A stretch of DNA of 64,000 nucleotides from Pocillopora verrucosa (GCF_036669915.1 NC_089321.1:11833914-11897913), one strand, 5' to 3'. Shown: positions 1-18,200, counted from the first letter of the stretch. Notes: generated by a model not told the origin, from the sequence alone. A program made the numbers and translations.

Positions 1-3000
1 CCTCAATAAGGAATGTCACAATTTATCGACAAAATAAAATGTTCAAGTCTAGGTGTGCGACCTAAAAAATACGATGTTGTTGTGCATATAATTCTCAGAT
101 GATTAAATTGCTCGTAGAAGAATGACTTATCGGTAGCAAAAATCATACAACTATAAGTTGCAAGTCTGGGAATTCGCAGTCATCTGGTTGTATACAAAGA
201 TGAAAACTACTTACATTTAGCAATTAGATCGTGTTCTCATTGCGGGAAACGCTTATCAGAGTTCGTTATCGACGGAGCGAGCTTCACCGTGTCAGGATTA
301 AGTACTAAACTAGAAATCTAATGACTTAACGTGAAAGCACTTATCTCCACAAATTTTTAGATCCTTGCAAAGAGATACCTTCGAAAACGTGCAAGTCTAT
401 GCATGGTTTCGCGCCTCCGAAAAATCACGTTACCGCGGAAGTCTTACCTTAAAAGTCAATGTATGTAGTCTAAAATGTCCATTCTTTCCCACAGTATTCT
501 TGAATTGCTGCTAGGAAATCCAAGATCTCCGAAAGTTTCTAAAAATTACAATCGGTTGCCGGTTTACCAAAATGGCCGTAGAAATAGTAAAGCCTTAGTC
601 TCATGTCGTCACCACCCCTGTTTATGACGTATTTCCTCACATCCAGTCCTACGCGCGCAATAATCAGACTTCCACGTTTGATTTGCATTCGATTACAGGA
701 TCAGTCTTGATTTTTATTACTAAAAAAGGACAATGAACAATTTCAGCTGTCCATATCTTCACGAAAATGTGTTAAAAATGGTTAAATGCTTTTGGTCACA
801 ACAGGAGTTTTTTTTCTTCTTCCGCTTTCGGTCTGAAATATGTTTAAACCACCCGGAAAATGTTTTTTTTTCCTGGATGATAAACGAGAACGAAGTAACT
901 GTAACTTCTTCGGTTACATTCATTAAATCTGCAAACCAGTGTAGCTTCAAACTATGTCTGATTGTCCACCTGGTTGCCGTGTGAACTTTAATATATTTTA
1001 TTTGCGAGAACGAAGTTAATAACCGCAATTGGAAAAAAAAACAAATCTCTTCTGTCATTCGCTCCCACGCTCTGTTTGGATAAACAGAAACCCAAACCAT
1101 AAATCTCTAATCAGTGATTTTCAGGGACTGATTCAAACAATAATTAATTACGAAGCTGAACAAAAAAAAATTCCGTAACAGAAATGTGACTTCGCTATAA
1201 AATTTAGCGAAAAACTTTTTGGTGTCAAGCTGTGAGCAGGAAGTAAGATCACTTTCTTGGATACCCGTTCACTTTGCCGCACACGACATGTCAACTCGCA
1301 GGCAGCCAACTCGCCGACCCTATTGATCAACTCGCGGAAACCTTTGGTCAATTCGCCGAAAGTCCACATTAATCAACTCGCTGATATACCGGTCACTGCA
1401 CTGCGCCGCCATACATAGTCAAACCTATTTTTTCAGTTTTAAGCTTAAAGATCTTAATCTGAGATTAATTTCCACTCAGAGTGAGGTAAATGACTTCTTT
1501 GAACAGTCAGATAACTTCACTAAATGTAATGATGATGATAATGTTTCAGAAAAAACACCATCTGAAAGATTTCTGCCCGCGATTTTCAAAAAAATGTTAC
1601 ACGCGTTCTATTTTACGTATCAAGGCTAAGTTTAGGAACTAAGAAGTTTTCTCTTTTCCCAAAGATCTTAATCATCTTTAATCATAGTTCGGCGTACAAT
1701 TGGTGTTATTTGTTTTCGATAGTGAGTTACTGAAAGTAATGGCTTCTTTCAGTGAACAGCAATACGTGGAAACATTGATCAGTACTTAACTTCGGTGAAT
1801 ACATGGAGGAAAGACGGAAACTGTTTTAGAACTTATCTCTTATGTTTTTAACATCGATACCTCACTCCTTCACGGAAAGAAACTTGTCTATTCCATGTTA
1901 TTATTGTATTTGTGACTTTCATTAAGGCTTTACTGGAGCTAAGGTGTGACTTCTTGTTCCTTTGTTTTTGAGAGTAACGGATTCAACGGTTTACCGTTTC
2001 ATTTATACCGACATAATTTCAAATCAAGCAACAAAAATTGTCGGCGAGTTGACATGTCGGCGATGGGACCGGCAACCTTCATTTAAACGGTATCCAGTTA
2101 GATCGCACCATGGTTAGATCGCTCCCAGTCAGATCGCTCCTACCTAAAGTTAGATCGCTCCACTCGAAAGTTAAATCGCTCCATCAAATAAGTTACTTCG
2201 GTACCAACATAAGTTACTTCGCTTCGTGTTGTAAAGTGAATTATTACTTACCAATGATCTTTAAAGTTTATGGGTGATGATGTGTCTTGCGACGATTCGA
2301 GTACATCGTATTCACCGATATTCACTGTGTCCTTCAGATTAGCCACCGAGCTACCGATGCACGATGTATAGCGATGATGGAATAAATTATAACGTTATAG
2401 TCTGATTATTAGAATTCAAATACCAATACTATCCAGTGTGGCCTTTTTTGCTGTTTGATGTAAGGAAATTGATACCCGCCATCTTTAATAAATAAGGTAG
2501 ATTGCATTTCGTGAGTCCCCTTTCTTGAGGCTTTATTTGTTCTTTCTGCGTAGCTCGGATTTATTTCAAGCGCGCGCGAGCGATATTAGTCGATTGTTCG
2601 GTAAGATATGCACGTCATTTAATGAACTATCAGTTTAGATACCTTAGTTTTGCTACCTTTACCTTAGTTTTCTACATGGAGCGAAGTTAATTATGTTGAG
2701 AACGAAGTCACTTATTTGATGGATCTAACTTTCGAGTGGGGCGATCTAATTTTTGGTTGAAGCAATCTAACTGGTAGCGATCTAACCATGGTGCAATCTA
2801 ACCGCAATTCATTTACCTTGTTTTAACACCTAGCAGAATGCAGCATGCAAGGCGCAACTCTACGTTCGAGAGCCGCTCTGACTACTATTATGGACCTGTT
2901 TCTCCGTAGTCCTAGTGTCCATTTGTCCACCAAATTTGTGAAAAGCCAAATGGTTTGCTTCCTACCAGTTGAAGATTTTCAATCTAGTAAAGTTTAAAGG

Positions 3001-3200
3001 GTCACAGCTTTATCATTGTTTCTACTACCGTCACACATCACCCTTTACAAAGAACCTATTAATATTATTATTGTTTTTATCATAATTATTATCTAAATTA
3101 TTGAAAACATCATTATCATTTTATTTTTTATAATTATAATTATTACCATTATTATTAATATCATTATTATCATCATCCCTAGACTCACACAGACAAAGTA
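1..3200. other. Gene-free repeat-rich DNA
   Basis: No coding exon could be supported here; the open frames are short and lack family motifs. Visible content: short direct repeats with the core 'caactcgc' around 1,285-1,385, an inverted-repeat element at 2,093-2,803 (separate entry), and a low-complexity ATT/ATC stretch at about 3,055-3,180. A 37-bp segment at about 954-990 recurs almost exactly at 31,539-31,575, so part of this DNA is a dispersed repeat. Confidence 0.6.
2093..2803. repeat. Fold-back element with ~130-bp inverted arms
   Basis: The left arm (2,093-2,226) and right arm (2,675-2,803) are imperfect reverse complements. Both carry repeats of 'ttagatcgct' around a shared 'accatggttagatcgc' core, followed by 'tcaaataagt' and 'aacataa'. 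The 450-bp spacer has no open frame. This looks like a non-autonomous fold-back or MITE-type element; no target-site duplication was identified. Confidence 0.6.
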
Positions 3201-3214
3201 CGACAAAAAACGAT

Positions 3215-3220
3215 TTTATT
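3215..3220 (-). promoter_or_regulatory. Candidate poly(A) signal of HSPD1
   Basis: The minus strand reads AATAAA about 470 nt downstream of the Hsp60 stop codon. It is the clearest hexamer past the coding end; the true cleavage site is unknown. Confidence 0.4.
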
Positions 3221-3686
3221 GAGATGGAGCACCAGAAATGCAATCTACTTAGCAATGCAAGTGAAAAGAATTCATAATGCATGAACTAATTTACCCAAGC
3301 TATTGCATGGATCTACACAGCTAAAACTGAATTCTCTGCACAGAGGCCTATGCATAAACCCAACTTTAATTCAGTCTTATTGTAATTTTTACAATGTGCA
3401 TGCTATGCTAGCCTGCAAAATTTGAACCAGCCAAGTTTTTTTTTCTATTTTAGCTGGCGTTTTAGCTATGATCATCAAATCAGCTGTCTTTGCAAGCCAG
3501 CATTCTGTCTGATTTTCCAGAAAATGCACTTGATCCATAAACAGTATAGGGAGACCGCAGTTCAAAGATCACACAGTCTTGAACATCCAGAGCATTATGA
3601 GCTACTGTTAAACATAAATGTTTCCAGATATGCAAGTTGTGAAATTAGGGAACCAAAGCACATTGAATAATATCTCATCCATTCAT

Positions 3687-7742
<4,056 letters not shown>

Positions 7743-8429
7743 CCCCAATGATATATTACCGAGACCTTCATGAAATATCGAATTATCTGCAGTGAAAAAA
7801 GGAAATTACTCCGTTAGATCTTCTTTAAGTGATCTTCCAAAGATCTTGTCTAGGATCTTGGCTTCCTAATTTTTTTCAGAGAACTAACAAAACGATGAGT
7901 AGACCCAAAAAAAATTTTGCAAGGTGCAACGAACTCAGCCAACCACCACTAAGACAGAACGGCTTGGTCATGAGTATTATGCAATCTACCGAAAAGGTTG
8001 CACCAAAAAATAATGAAAGATTGGTGTTAAACATAAAAGTTTTGACTGCACCGATGGTTATAATTTTTCAGTCGCTTACAAAACTTAAACCATTGGAGGA
8101 AATCCGACCTTCTATGTGGATTACGAACAAAATCTATACCGAGTGGTTACAAAGTTGTTCTTTTTAAATTTCTTCCAGAGAGTATGACAAAGCGAAAAAA
8201 AATTCACACCAAGATCGGGGTTAAGTAAGAACGAAACACAACCATTGTGGAAATTTTCTGCTTAAAATCGGGGTTCTCTAGAGAAGAAATCGTGATTTCC
8301 GAAAAAAAATTACCCTGAAGCACGTGTGCGGTACATATGTATTCCGAGTCTGACATATTGCGAGAAATTACCGTCATTTAAAATTCTCACTCTCTGTAAA
8401 GTAAGTTGTAACTGATCAGAATACATACC

Positions 8430-8909
8430 TGAAGTATACTATTTAGCGATCTAGAGTTCAAAACTTGAAAGGAGCACGAAATTGTGCAAACTTCGAAGAC
8501 CAACGGTGGCTAAATGTGCCTCGCTATCCCACGTGCAGAAAAGGACGAAGACGAGAACCTGCAATCGGCATGCTCCGTGCAGGGGCAACTATTTTCCTCC
8601 AGGGGAGGGTAATTTATGTGCAATTTGCAAAGTTATAAATATTCCCAATACTGATATTTTTGACATATTTAATGTTTTCAGGCTTTAAATATATCTCTTA
8701 GAATCTTCAGGTAAATTACATGGTTTCTCTGAAAATACATTTCGGAAGTGTTAACTAATTTAAAAAGTGTAATCCTACCAGTCCCCTCCCTAAATGAAAA
8801 GTATGACACACCACTTGATGCAATTGACGACTGCGCAGTAAACGGTCGATTTACACGTGTGGAGAATATTTTCCACGGTGCAGAGGCCTTGTGCTTTTTT
8901 TCCTGTGAA
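8430..8909. promoter_or_regulatory. Shared HSPD1/HSPE1 divergent promoter region
   Basis: This segment separates the likely first exon of HSPD1 (minus strand, donor at 8428) from the HSPE1 start codon at 8910. Visible motifs: TGATGCAAT at 8816-8824 (exact match to the CHOP/C/EBP-ATF composite element), TGCGCA around 8832 (NRF-1 half-site), CGGAAGTG at about 8743-8750 (ETS core) and AGAATCTTCAGGTAA at 8700-8714 (two perfect and one imperfect heat-shock pentamers). A divergent promoter for this gene pair is established in vertebrates. Activity of these sites here is inferred, and part of the right side is probably HSPE1 5' UTR. Confidence 0.55.
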
Positions 8910-11798
8910 ATGGTAAGTAATTCCTCATCTTTTGATTACAAATTTAAAATTTTGACGGATATGAAGTCTCACTTTGGGGATCTTCAAATTTTTCAAAATT
9001 TTATGGATCGATTTACGTGACTGAAGTCAATTTGTTACTAGAGTAGCTTGTGATGTAGTCAGAGGTGGTTTATAACGTAATCGAATATTTAACCCAAGGC
9101 TTTCTTTCAATTCATTCTTGTACATATTTAACATTATTTTTATACGTCGTATTTTTAAAGGAAAAAGTGTTCGCGTCAGTACCTTAATCTACAAATTTAA
9201 GAGATAACTTTATGCGTATAATGCACTGTGTTCATCTGTGCAATAGTTTTACAGTATTGCATAAGAGATCTTTCCCATGTGTTTCTTTCTCTCCTCCAGG
9301 CTAATGTAAGAAAATTCAAGCCTCTCTTTGACAGGATCTTGGTTGAAAAATTCCTCCCAGAAGTGGTGAGAAGACAGTGGATCAAATATTTTGTTCATAC
9401 TATTGGCAATTTCTGAATTCTTTTATCCCCACCTTCCAAATGAGGATAAGAACAAAACCTTCTTGTGAAAATGAGCTCAATTTACTTAAGTATAAAGTAT
9501 AGTTTTCACATCAAAGGCTTTCCATGTATCCTCAAATGACATTCCTTGGTCTTTTGTGGCATGTCTCTACAATGCATGGTATCACAGGTGACTTGTCCAC
9601 ACACATCAAAAAATGGCATCAGGGGAGGGGGCTGGATGGGCCTTGGGAGAATAAGGAATGATGGGTATAAATGATGGGGTGGAAGCCCAGGAACTGTAAG
9701 GGCTGGTTATTGAAAGAAAGTTTAGCTGTTGTTGAACAAAACCACATCCCAAACTATCTTTGATTAAGCTGAATCTTCTATCTGAACACTTATTTTTGTG
9801 ACTAGTGTCAAGAGGGCTGAAAGCTGACCATGGAAGGACATTTATTTAACTAGAGAGCATCTCTGAGGTCCACAGCTTGCATAAAAACCACAGTTTGGAT
9901 TAAACCTCTTGTAAATAACCAGCCAGAGTTTGATAGGGAGGTTGGGAAAAGGGGTATGGTAAAATTTAAACAGTCATCCAAAACTATTTTCCCCCTCCAA
10001 TCTATCATCAACCTTTGCCTGAGATTGAAATCCTCATACTAAGGTGAAGTTATGTGATCATTAGAGAACTGAAGAGATTAAAAATCAGTAAAAGTTTGAG
10101 GAAGTTTCCCTCCATGACTGAGAGCTTGTATGGAGTAGGCACAGATTCAGACCCACTCTTGCTATTTCTTGATTTAAGTACTGATAAACAGCTATTAGGC
10201 AAAGTCAGTTTTAACTCAAAGTATATGTTGTGATTCAATTTTATCCTTGGTTCAAATTTACTTTTCCTTTGTTGCAAACTCATTATCATACATTACAATA
10301 CTCAAAAACAAAAGAAAAAAAAATTAATCAAGGATAAAATTGAACCACAACATACACATGCAGGCGGTATTCAAGATGGCAACTGATATTTGACTCTGTA
10401 TTTTCTGTAGAAAACAAAAGGAGGTGTTCTCCTTCCTGAGAAAGGCCAAGGCAAAGTGTTAGAGGGTACTGTTGTGGCTGCTGGCCCTGGAAACTGGGAT
10501 CACAAAGTAAAAGCTTTTTCCCTGCTTACAAAGTGAAATAAATCATCACAGCTAGTCAATTGTTTTTGAAATAGGGAGATAGTCATAATAGTCTGTAGCA
10601 CCTAGCAAATGTATCTACCCTCTCCTTAACCCTTACACCCCCAAAGAGTGCCAAGCATTAAATTTCTCCTTACAATATCACTCAAACTTTAAGGTCACAA
10701 GGACAAATTTAAGGAAATAGTCATCAGTTAGAGAAGCTCTTGATTGTTACGCAAATTCTCATCGTCAGCACCCTAAGAAATGTCCACAGAACAGTACAGA
10801 GAAATAACCCTTTAACCCCTAAGAGTGATTGGCAGCTTATTCCTCCTGGACATATCACCCTTGAATCAAACATTAATGTTACAAGAATAAAGAATTTGAT
10901 CGTTCAACAAATTCACCTTTGCAGCTTTTTAGTAAATGTATGGTGAACAGTATGGAGAATATTCTTATTGATGTTTGTGTGGGTTAATTGGGTTAACTAA
11001 CTGTTAATCATTGTGAAGTACAGTGTTTTGAAAGGGTTAAACCAAAATACTTTGTTTTGTTTTTAGAATAACCAAAGGATAGAAGTTAATGTCAAGGTGG
11101 GAGACAAGGTTTTACTACCAGAATATGGAGGAACAAAAATAAATTTGGATGAAAAGGTAGGTGTTGTTGATGGTAGCCTGTAATCTTCCTGTTTTTTGTT
11201 TTTTGGATGAAATAAGGCATTACCATATTATCAAATATAAACAGCCCCACATGTGTAATCCCACAGAAAACCATAGAGAAAGTTTGGGTGTGTATTGCTG
11301 GACAATTTGATGCAAGCCACTCAAAAAAAAAAAAAGCCATCTGACCCTCAGCATCTGCACATCTCTTTGCATATTCTGAGAACAAGAACATTGTGGATTT
11401 CAAGTTGGACCAAGAAAATGAGAAAATGATCAAGTTGCATTTCTCTATGAATTTATGAGTTCCTTTTTCTTACTCAAAGAAATGAAGGTTATTTAAGTTT
11501 TGGCAAGTACTACCTAATTAGGTTGGGGGAAAAAAATGTTCAAAATTTTGATCTCTCAGTGGCCATAGGATAAAATGCTTATTAACTGCATTTCGTCTGG
11601 CCAGATGAGAAAATAGCTGGCTTTGGGTTATAATGCACCAACCTTTGGCCCTCCCAGCCACTCAGTCAATAAGTACATAAAACAAAGTTGCACTAAATGC
11701 TGGACATATTCACTTAGTGTGGACTAACAGGAATGTTCTCTTCTTAACAGGAATACTTCATCTACCGTGACACTGACATCTTGGGGATTTTTGAGTAA
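8910..11798 (+). CDS. HSPE1: Mitochondrial 10-kDa chaperonin (Hsp10)
   Basis: Co-chaperonin that caps Hsp60 in the matrix. Coding exons: 8910-8912 (the ATG alone, directly followed by donor GTAAGT), 9300-9365, 10411-10506, 11067-11156, 11751-11798, all in phase 0, giving 100 residues (human 102). The order of motifs matches the family: VRKFKPLFDRILVEK, then the mobile loop KTKGGVLLPEKGQGK that contacts Hsp60, then GDKVLLPEYGGTKI and EYFIYRDTDILG. The start is chosen because a split M|ANVRK matches the family N-terminus and the GTAAGT donor immediately follows the ATG. Transcribed divergently from HSPD1, so both subunits can be made together. A poly(A) signal AATAAA at 12148-12153 would give a 350-nt 3' UTR. 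Confidence 0.95.
10624..11040. repeat. Two adjacent family A MITE copies in HSPE1 intron
   Basis: Two head-to-tail partial copies, at about 10,626-10,806 and 10,807-11,040. Both start with variants of CCCTTTAACCCCTAAGAGTG and share the internal order of blocks found at 56,395-56,581. They match the reverse complement of the copies at 31,956, 32,385 and 52,551. Confidence 0.65.
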
Positions 11799-12147
11799 TG
11801 CCAGCTGCTATTTGATTATGTAGTGGTGGTGCTGCTAGAGAAGAAAAGAATCACATTCTTGGAAATTACTGTTACTTTAGCTGTGAAATAACTAAAACTG
11901 TTAATCATTGTGAAGTACAGTGTTCTCTTGTTAAACAACTTGTCTGAACCTCTTTTCTATACACGGGAAAGCCTTGCCACAATTTCAGTATTGAAAACAA
12001 AATTTCAAGACAGTCTAGCTAAGTAGTCTTTTTATAATTATTTAATATTTGTAATAAGCATACTGCTCACTAATTTTAAGTACACTTTTTTTTGCTTTTT
12101 TGAGCTGGTTGAAAGCCAGTTGTTTAACAGTGCAAGAGTTTGACCTC

Positions 12148-12153
12148 AATAAA
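12148..12153 (+). promoter_or_regulatory. Candidate poly(A) signal of HSPE1
   Basis: AATAAA about 350 nt downstream of the HSPE1 stop codon and about 290 nt before the opposing candidate signal of citrate synthase. Confidence 0.45.
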
Positions 12154-12436
12154 GTTTTGGTGTTGTTTTCATGATCATCTTTTTTAATTGTGTGTTGTTT
12201 CTTAGTTGTTGTGAAGGATGCAAAGACTTTGAAAGATTGAACTGCCCTTTTTTTTAAGTTTACACAAATGCTGGGAAACATAAATTGATCAAGTGTTGAA
12301 AGTGATTGGTAATGGCACTTAATTTTGTTATGCTGCATCCTGCAATTTTTTTTAAAGTTTTTTCAACTTTACACTTAACAATACCATTATATGCGAGACA
12401 GAAGATACATTACAGCACTATTGTGAGGAGCTAGTT

Positions 12437-12442
12437 TTTATT
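12437..12442 (-). promoter_or_regulatory. Candidate poly(A) signal of citrate synthase
   Basis: The minus strand reads AATAAA about 430 nt past the citrate synthase stop. The HSPE1 and CS transcripts therefore converge and end close together. Confidence 0.35.
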
Positions 12443-12872
12443 TGGGAAATTCTGTGTAACTTGTACAAAATTATTCTCGTATCAAGAACTTTGGACATAA
12501 ATTGTGAGAAGAATATGCTATTATCAAGGTAAATTACTGCATGGGTACAATATGATTTCCCTTTATCCTTCAATCCATGTGTTATCACTACCTACACTTC
12601 ACTCTTAAATACCGAGTCTATTTTGTTTTGTTAATAAAAAGTGCAGTCAAAGTGTCAATAACACTGAATTATCCAATACAATTTTTCCTGTACTATACTT
12701 ATTATATCCAGTTGAAGCACACAAAAGAAAGTTTAGAGAAGAGAAAATGAAAATTTGAAAAAAAAAAAAGTTTCTAAAAACAACACTGGGTGTTTTATCG
12801 TTGCAGTTCCGTTTCCTTTAAGCAGACCAGCAGCAAAGATCCATATTTTGTTTTGAAAGTATTCGGGAGTGC

Positions 12873-15254
12873 CTATGAAGCACCAACAGCTGATTTAAGC
12901 AATTCCGTTGTCATGCTCTTCGGGCGTTCAATTGGGAGACCCAGGGCACGAGACCAGACTAATGATGAAAGCACACCCAGGGCACGCGATACACCAAACA
13001 AAACAGTGTAGTAGTTCATTTCTGTCAAACCATAGTGCTGTAATCAAAACAAAAGATGACTAAGTAAACACATGAAATTGCAGGTCTCAGCTCAAAATCC
13101 AGGGCATTCTGTTTTCATTTCCTGATATCTTCATTGTTTGAAGTTCAAAACTGTCAAAATCTTGATCTAGAACATGGCAAAAAAAATCATCCTGTCTGGC
13201 CCAGAAAGTGACCATGTCTTTTAAGAAACAGACCCCAAAGCATTTAAACAGTTACATGAAATTGTCAATTACACACTCATCATTATCATCATTGTTATTA
13301 ATAGTCAGAATGATAATAATTTAATAGAATGATATCATTTTTGTTGAGGGGGAAAATTATTTTCTGACCCACAAACAAGGCAAGGTCTTCCAACAATGTG
13401 GAAGGCACCTACCAAACACTGCAGATATTTGATAAAAAAATATTTGCCATTTTTCACTTTCTTCAACTTCCTAACCTATTACATTCTTGCTTCCCATCCA
13501 ATCCTCTGTCAAACCTCCCTCCCAACTCCTTTACTCCAAGGTCCCTGCCCCAGATTCCTCTACATTTCAATTACCTGAAGAAGAACTCCACTATGAGCAT
13601 CAACATTAGGCCAAGGGTTCTTTGCTTTTCCTTGCTCCAGTAAAACATTTGGAACAATTTCATACAGCTGACCACAAAGTTTGAACAGGGGATCATCTGG
13701 CAAATGCTTTAAGCTAAATTCTCTCTGGGCTGTGTAACGAGGGTCTGTCTTTCTCAAAACTGCATGTCCAAAACCAGGCACAACTTGCTGTTAAGAAAAA
13801 AAAGGAAAAAAGAACAAGGTTGCTACATGCAATTTGTATACGGTATCAATAAGCTGCAAAATTAAACACCCATTTTGATTGTTTTTTTACTCATGATTAA
13901 AAGGGTAAACAACCAGTGCCCATCAACCAAAAAGTAAAGTGGCAGAAATCCCTGCATGGTACTTACCCCACCAGACAGAGTGTTCCAGACATATTCCCTA
14001 ACTTTCTCTGTAGATGGGTTGTCTCCTACATCTTTCAGCATGTTTGTGGTCCAGATTAAGACTTCCTGAAAAACAAAAAAGTGTAATATAATGAAATTTG
14101 TATGTAATATAATGATTATCTATTGTCAACCATCAATCAAATTCATAGACAGAGGTGACAAAAGCACCCTTTTAAAATCAGTATGACTTAATTTCCTACG
14201 AAATTCAATTGTATATTCAACAGTTATTTATTAGTACACTACAGGGTTGAAATTTTCCTTGCCAATGCATCTTCATTCAAAAGATTTCTTACAGTGTTCC
14301 TTTGGAGTGACAAGTTATGCATGCTCCTAGACAATTTAATTCCCATGAGTGACCAAGACAGAATTTCTCCTCACAATATCAATACAGTATCAACCGAACA
14401 AGTGATGAGAATAAAGAAAAATATCGATTTGGAGATACTTAATTGATCCAAAACTAAATTCTCTGAACTGACACTATGAGAATTGTATGGCAAACAGGAG
14501 AATTACAAATGTGATCTGGGAGTGAAAGGGTTAAAAGTATTTCTTTCCACCTAAAACACATTTCACGTACTCTGAAACAAGAATTATCTTTAGTAGATAC
14601 CAGTATAAGGCTCATTTTTACAAAAATGAAAAAAAGATTCAAAGAACAAATCCCAACAAATCACTCCTGAAATTTTGTAGAATCCAGGCAAGTTTGTTCT
14701 ATTTTTACATGTCAATAAATGTTTGTCACATGGTGCTGTTTTCAACAATGGGCTATTTTCCCCATAAAAGTAGGCTGAAAAAATATGTGAACAGCCAGTG
14801 GCTGTGAGCTCATTTGAAAACACAGGTACTGACCTGATTAGCCAAGCCATGAAGAGGTCCTGCCAGACCATTCATACCAGCAGCAAGGCACAGATAGGGA
14901 TCTGACAGAGCACTGCCAACAAGGTGGGTGGTATGAGCACTGACATTTCCTCCTTCATGATCAGCATGCAGAACAAGGTACAGCCGCATCATCTCGTGAA
15001 ACATAGGATCCTCAAAACCAAGCATGCTAGATAAGTTATCAGCCCAATCTTTGCCTGGATCCACTGGTGTGACTTTTCCATCCTTAAACACATTTCTGTA
15101 TATGTACGCTGCCACTGTTGTGATCTTGGCTGTCACATCCATGGCATCATCAAAAGTAAACTGCGAAGAGAGAATAAAATGTTCAGAGGTTTGGGAGTAA
15201 GGAACTTTAAAGAAATGTCAATCTTTTTGGATGGTGACAAATAAAGCCTAGATT

Positions 15255-15287
<33 letters not shown>

Positions 15288-18200
15288 TTCGTTCACTTTT
15301 TGTTGCTATTCTGCTTTGCTTTCCATTACCATTTCTTGTGCTGATTTTAGATACATGAAATTCATATATTTGCACTGTGGTGAAGAAAGAAAATTAAGAG
15401 ATCATGCAGCTAAGAACACTACAGAACTAGTAATTGAAACATAGGACCAGAAAAAAAAATTCAGGCCCTTACGGGATTTGAACCCATGACCTCTGCAATA
15501 CCAGTGTAACACTCTACCAACTGAGCTAATGAGCCAACTGGGAGCTGGTCAATGTGTTGGGTCCAAATAAGACAAAATTTCTTGTGCTATTGATCTTTAG
15601 CCTCAGAGTATTTTTTTTTCTAATCTGTTCTAGAAACCACTGGTTACAGGTAAAAGAAAAACTACATTTCAAAGTAGAAGTTACTTCAAAATAAAATTAT
15701 ATGTCAGACTGTGTGTATTCTCTGCTGACAATCTACTAATAGTGCTTTCCTTGAAATATAGCAAAAATAGGTAGTTTAGAATGGCAGTCATGTAGTTTTG
15801 AGGGCCTTAAAGGCATCCTGTTCCTTGGCAAGCATGGGCTCCCTGGGAAATTTTGAAGCTCTTCTTCTGTATTTTGAGGTCTTTTCAGACTCATGTTACT
15901 TCTTTGTTCCTAAAAGTCATTTAATTTGAACAAATTCGAAGATAGCTATGTGTTTGTTGAGAGTACAGTGATATTGGTGTGAAGGCTACAAGTAGGTAGT
16001 CAGGTCTTCACAAGCAGGTAGATCTCCCCCCCCCCCCCCTTCAATACCTGCTACAATTAAAACTCCTGAATTTAAGATATGTACTAGAAGTAATCTTCAT
16101 CAGGCTTTACCTCCCAGTATTTTGCTTTAGGAGCTCCACCTGCGTATGCCTTGGTGAATTTACTCTCGCTGTTCATGGCTGTGATTGCTGCACTAAACTG
16201 GCTCATTGGATGCAGAGTCTCAGGAAAGTTGTTCAACATCTGTACAACATGTGGCGGCAAGTCAGCATTGGCAGCCCATTCTTTGGACAAGTTGTCAACC
16301 TATTTTGGTTACAAATGAATGAAAAAAACCTCAAAACCATTTCCCTCACATTGTAAATTTACCTGGGCCAAGTATATAATGCTTTTAAATGAATAAATCA
16401 CGATCTAGAGAATGGCGTTGACAGAAGTTACAACACTCTCTAGAGGATAGTTGATTTATCCAGTAAGCATTGTCCATCTGTCAAGAAAGTGTTTCTAAAT
16501 GGAAAACTAGTTATCATGGTGATATTTGACATTTGCAAGCCAGCTTGCAAGTGGATTATTCCATATGCTAGTGGCAGTGTTTGGATAGAAAGCTGCATTT
16601 TGAGGATTTCTGTATTACCATGTAGCCATTTTCTTTGTGTTGTCAGCCCAGTATTTAATGAAGAGTCTTTTTTTACCCCTTCAAGAATATATAAGATAGA
16701 AAAATAGAGATACATGTATGTTATATTATTAAGTTATGGGTTTTGAGTTTATGGATGTGTTTGTGCACAATTAATAATGGAGACTGAAAAAATGAAAACC
16801 CAACATTAGATCATCTGTAGTATGACCCTTCGAAACACAATTCAGTGACACTTCTTTAGTCTTTAACACCCTTTAATCAGTGTGAATATTCTACATCCTG
16901 TTCTCTATACATTTCCTAAGGTGCAGAAAAGGAGAATTTATATTAACAATCATGAGCTTTCTTCAGTTGGGAATCATTTGCTTCCTTCTCTTGACCTGTG
17001 ATCTAGGGGTTACATTGTAACCCCTAGATGAACCCCTTATGAACCAGAAAAAGATGTGACCACAAGAAGGAAATTGACATGTTTGCACCTAACTGAAAAA
17101 TGGAGTCTTTATTTTCCCTTATGGTAATGTCACTTTACATTATGTGAATCAGGATTAAGTGTCCACTAAAGCAAGAGGAAAAAAACAATTGAAGGTTGTG
17201 CTGGAGGGGGGGCACACATTTCCAAAATAGCAAAGTGTCCATAATAACGGGAGTTTATTTCAGTCATTTCTTTGAGCATTTTGCCAGGGAGGCTGGCTCT
17301 TCTCTGTAATGGCAAGGTGTCTGTAATAGTGAGGTGTCTACAGGGCAAGATTCAACTTTATACTCTTGAGTAAATAGATGTACTGTAGAAGTTAGGAGTC
17401 TTCTCCAAAAATACAACTCAGGAACCTGGGCCTCCTTCATCCTGAGACCAGTGCCCAAGCCTCAGGACTACAGTGTTTCCTTTAGAAAAGTTGCAATCCA
17501 ATAACCAATAAAAATTCATCAAACGCACCTGCTGTTTTGTTGGTATTTCTCCTGTCATAAGTAACCAAAATATTCCTTCTGGCAAAGGTTCCTCACCACC
17601 ATCTGCCTTAGGCAAAAGCTTCAGAGAAAGTCAAAAGAAGATCTTCTATCAGATGGAACACATTCAGAACTACTTTTCTGTAACATTTCTTTAATATCTA
17701 ATATTAGCAGTTTTTCATGTGTGTTGATTAGCCAGCTCAAAAGTGAATAGCAAGTACTGTTCACCTCTGAGCAGCTAAAGAGACAAAACTGCACATCAAG
17801 AGTTAAATTTATGTCTAATTTTTTGGTATACCAAGAGAAATAAACTAGTTTTTTTGGAATCTGCGTTGCATATACTATAATAGTCATTCATCTCAGTGTC
17901 GGTGAAGTTGGAGGATATTTACCTTGCTGCAAATACACACTACTATTCACCTCCACTTTGGTGAATACTTGTAAATTATAATGATGAGAAAAAAAATAAC
18001 TAACTATTTTTAACTATTCTTTTGAGAAAAACAAGAACAGTCACCTTTACAACTGCAAACAATGAATAACTTCCATATATAAATATGCATTAAATGATAG
18101 AACATACCTTTTGGCATTCTGGAATTGTATAGCCTCGGAACCTAATCCCCTAAAAGAAATTGAAGGAAAAATTACATACCCTTATAAATGTGCTGAACTT

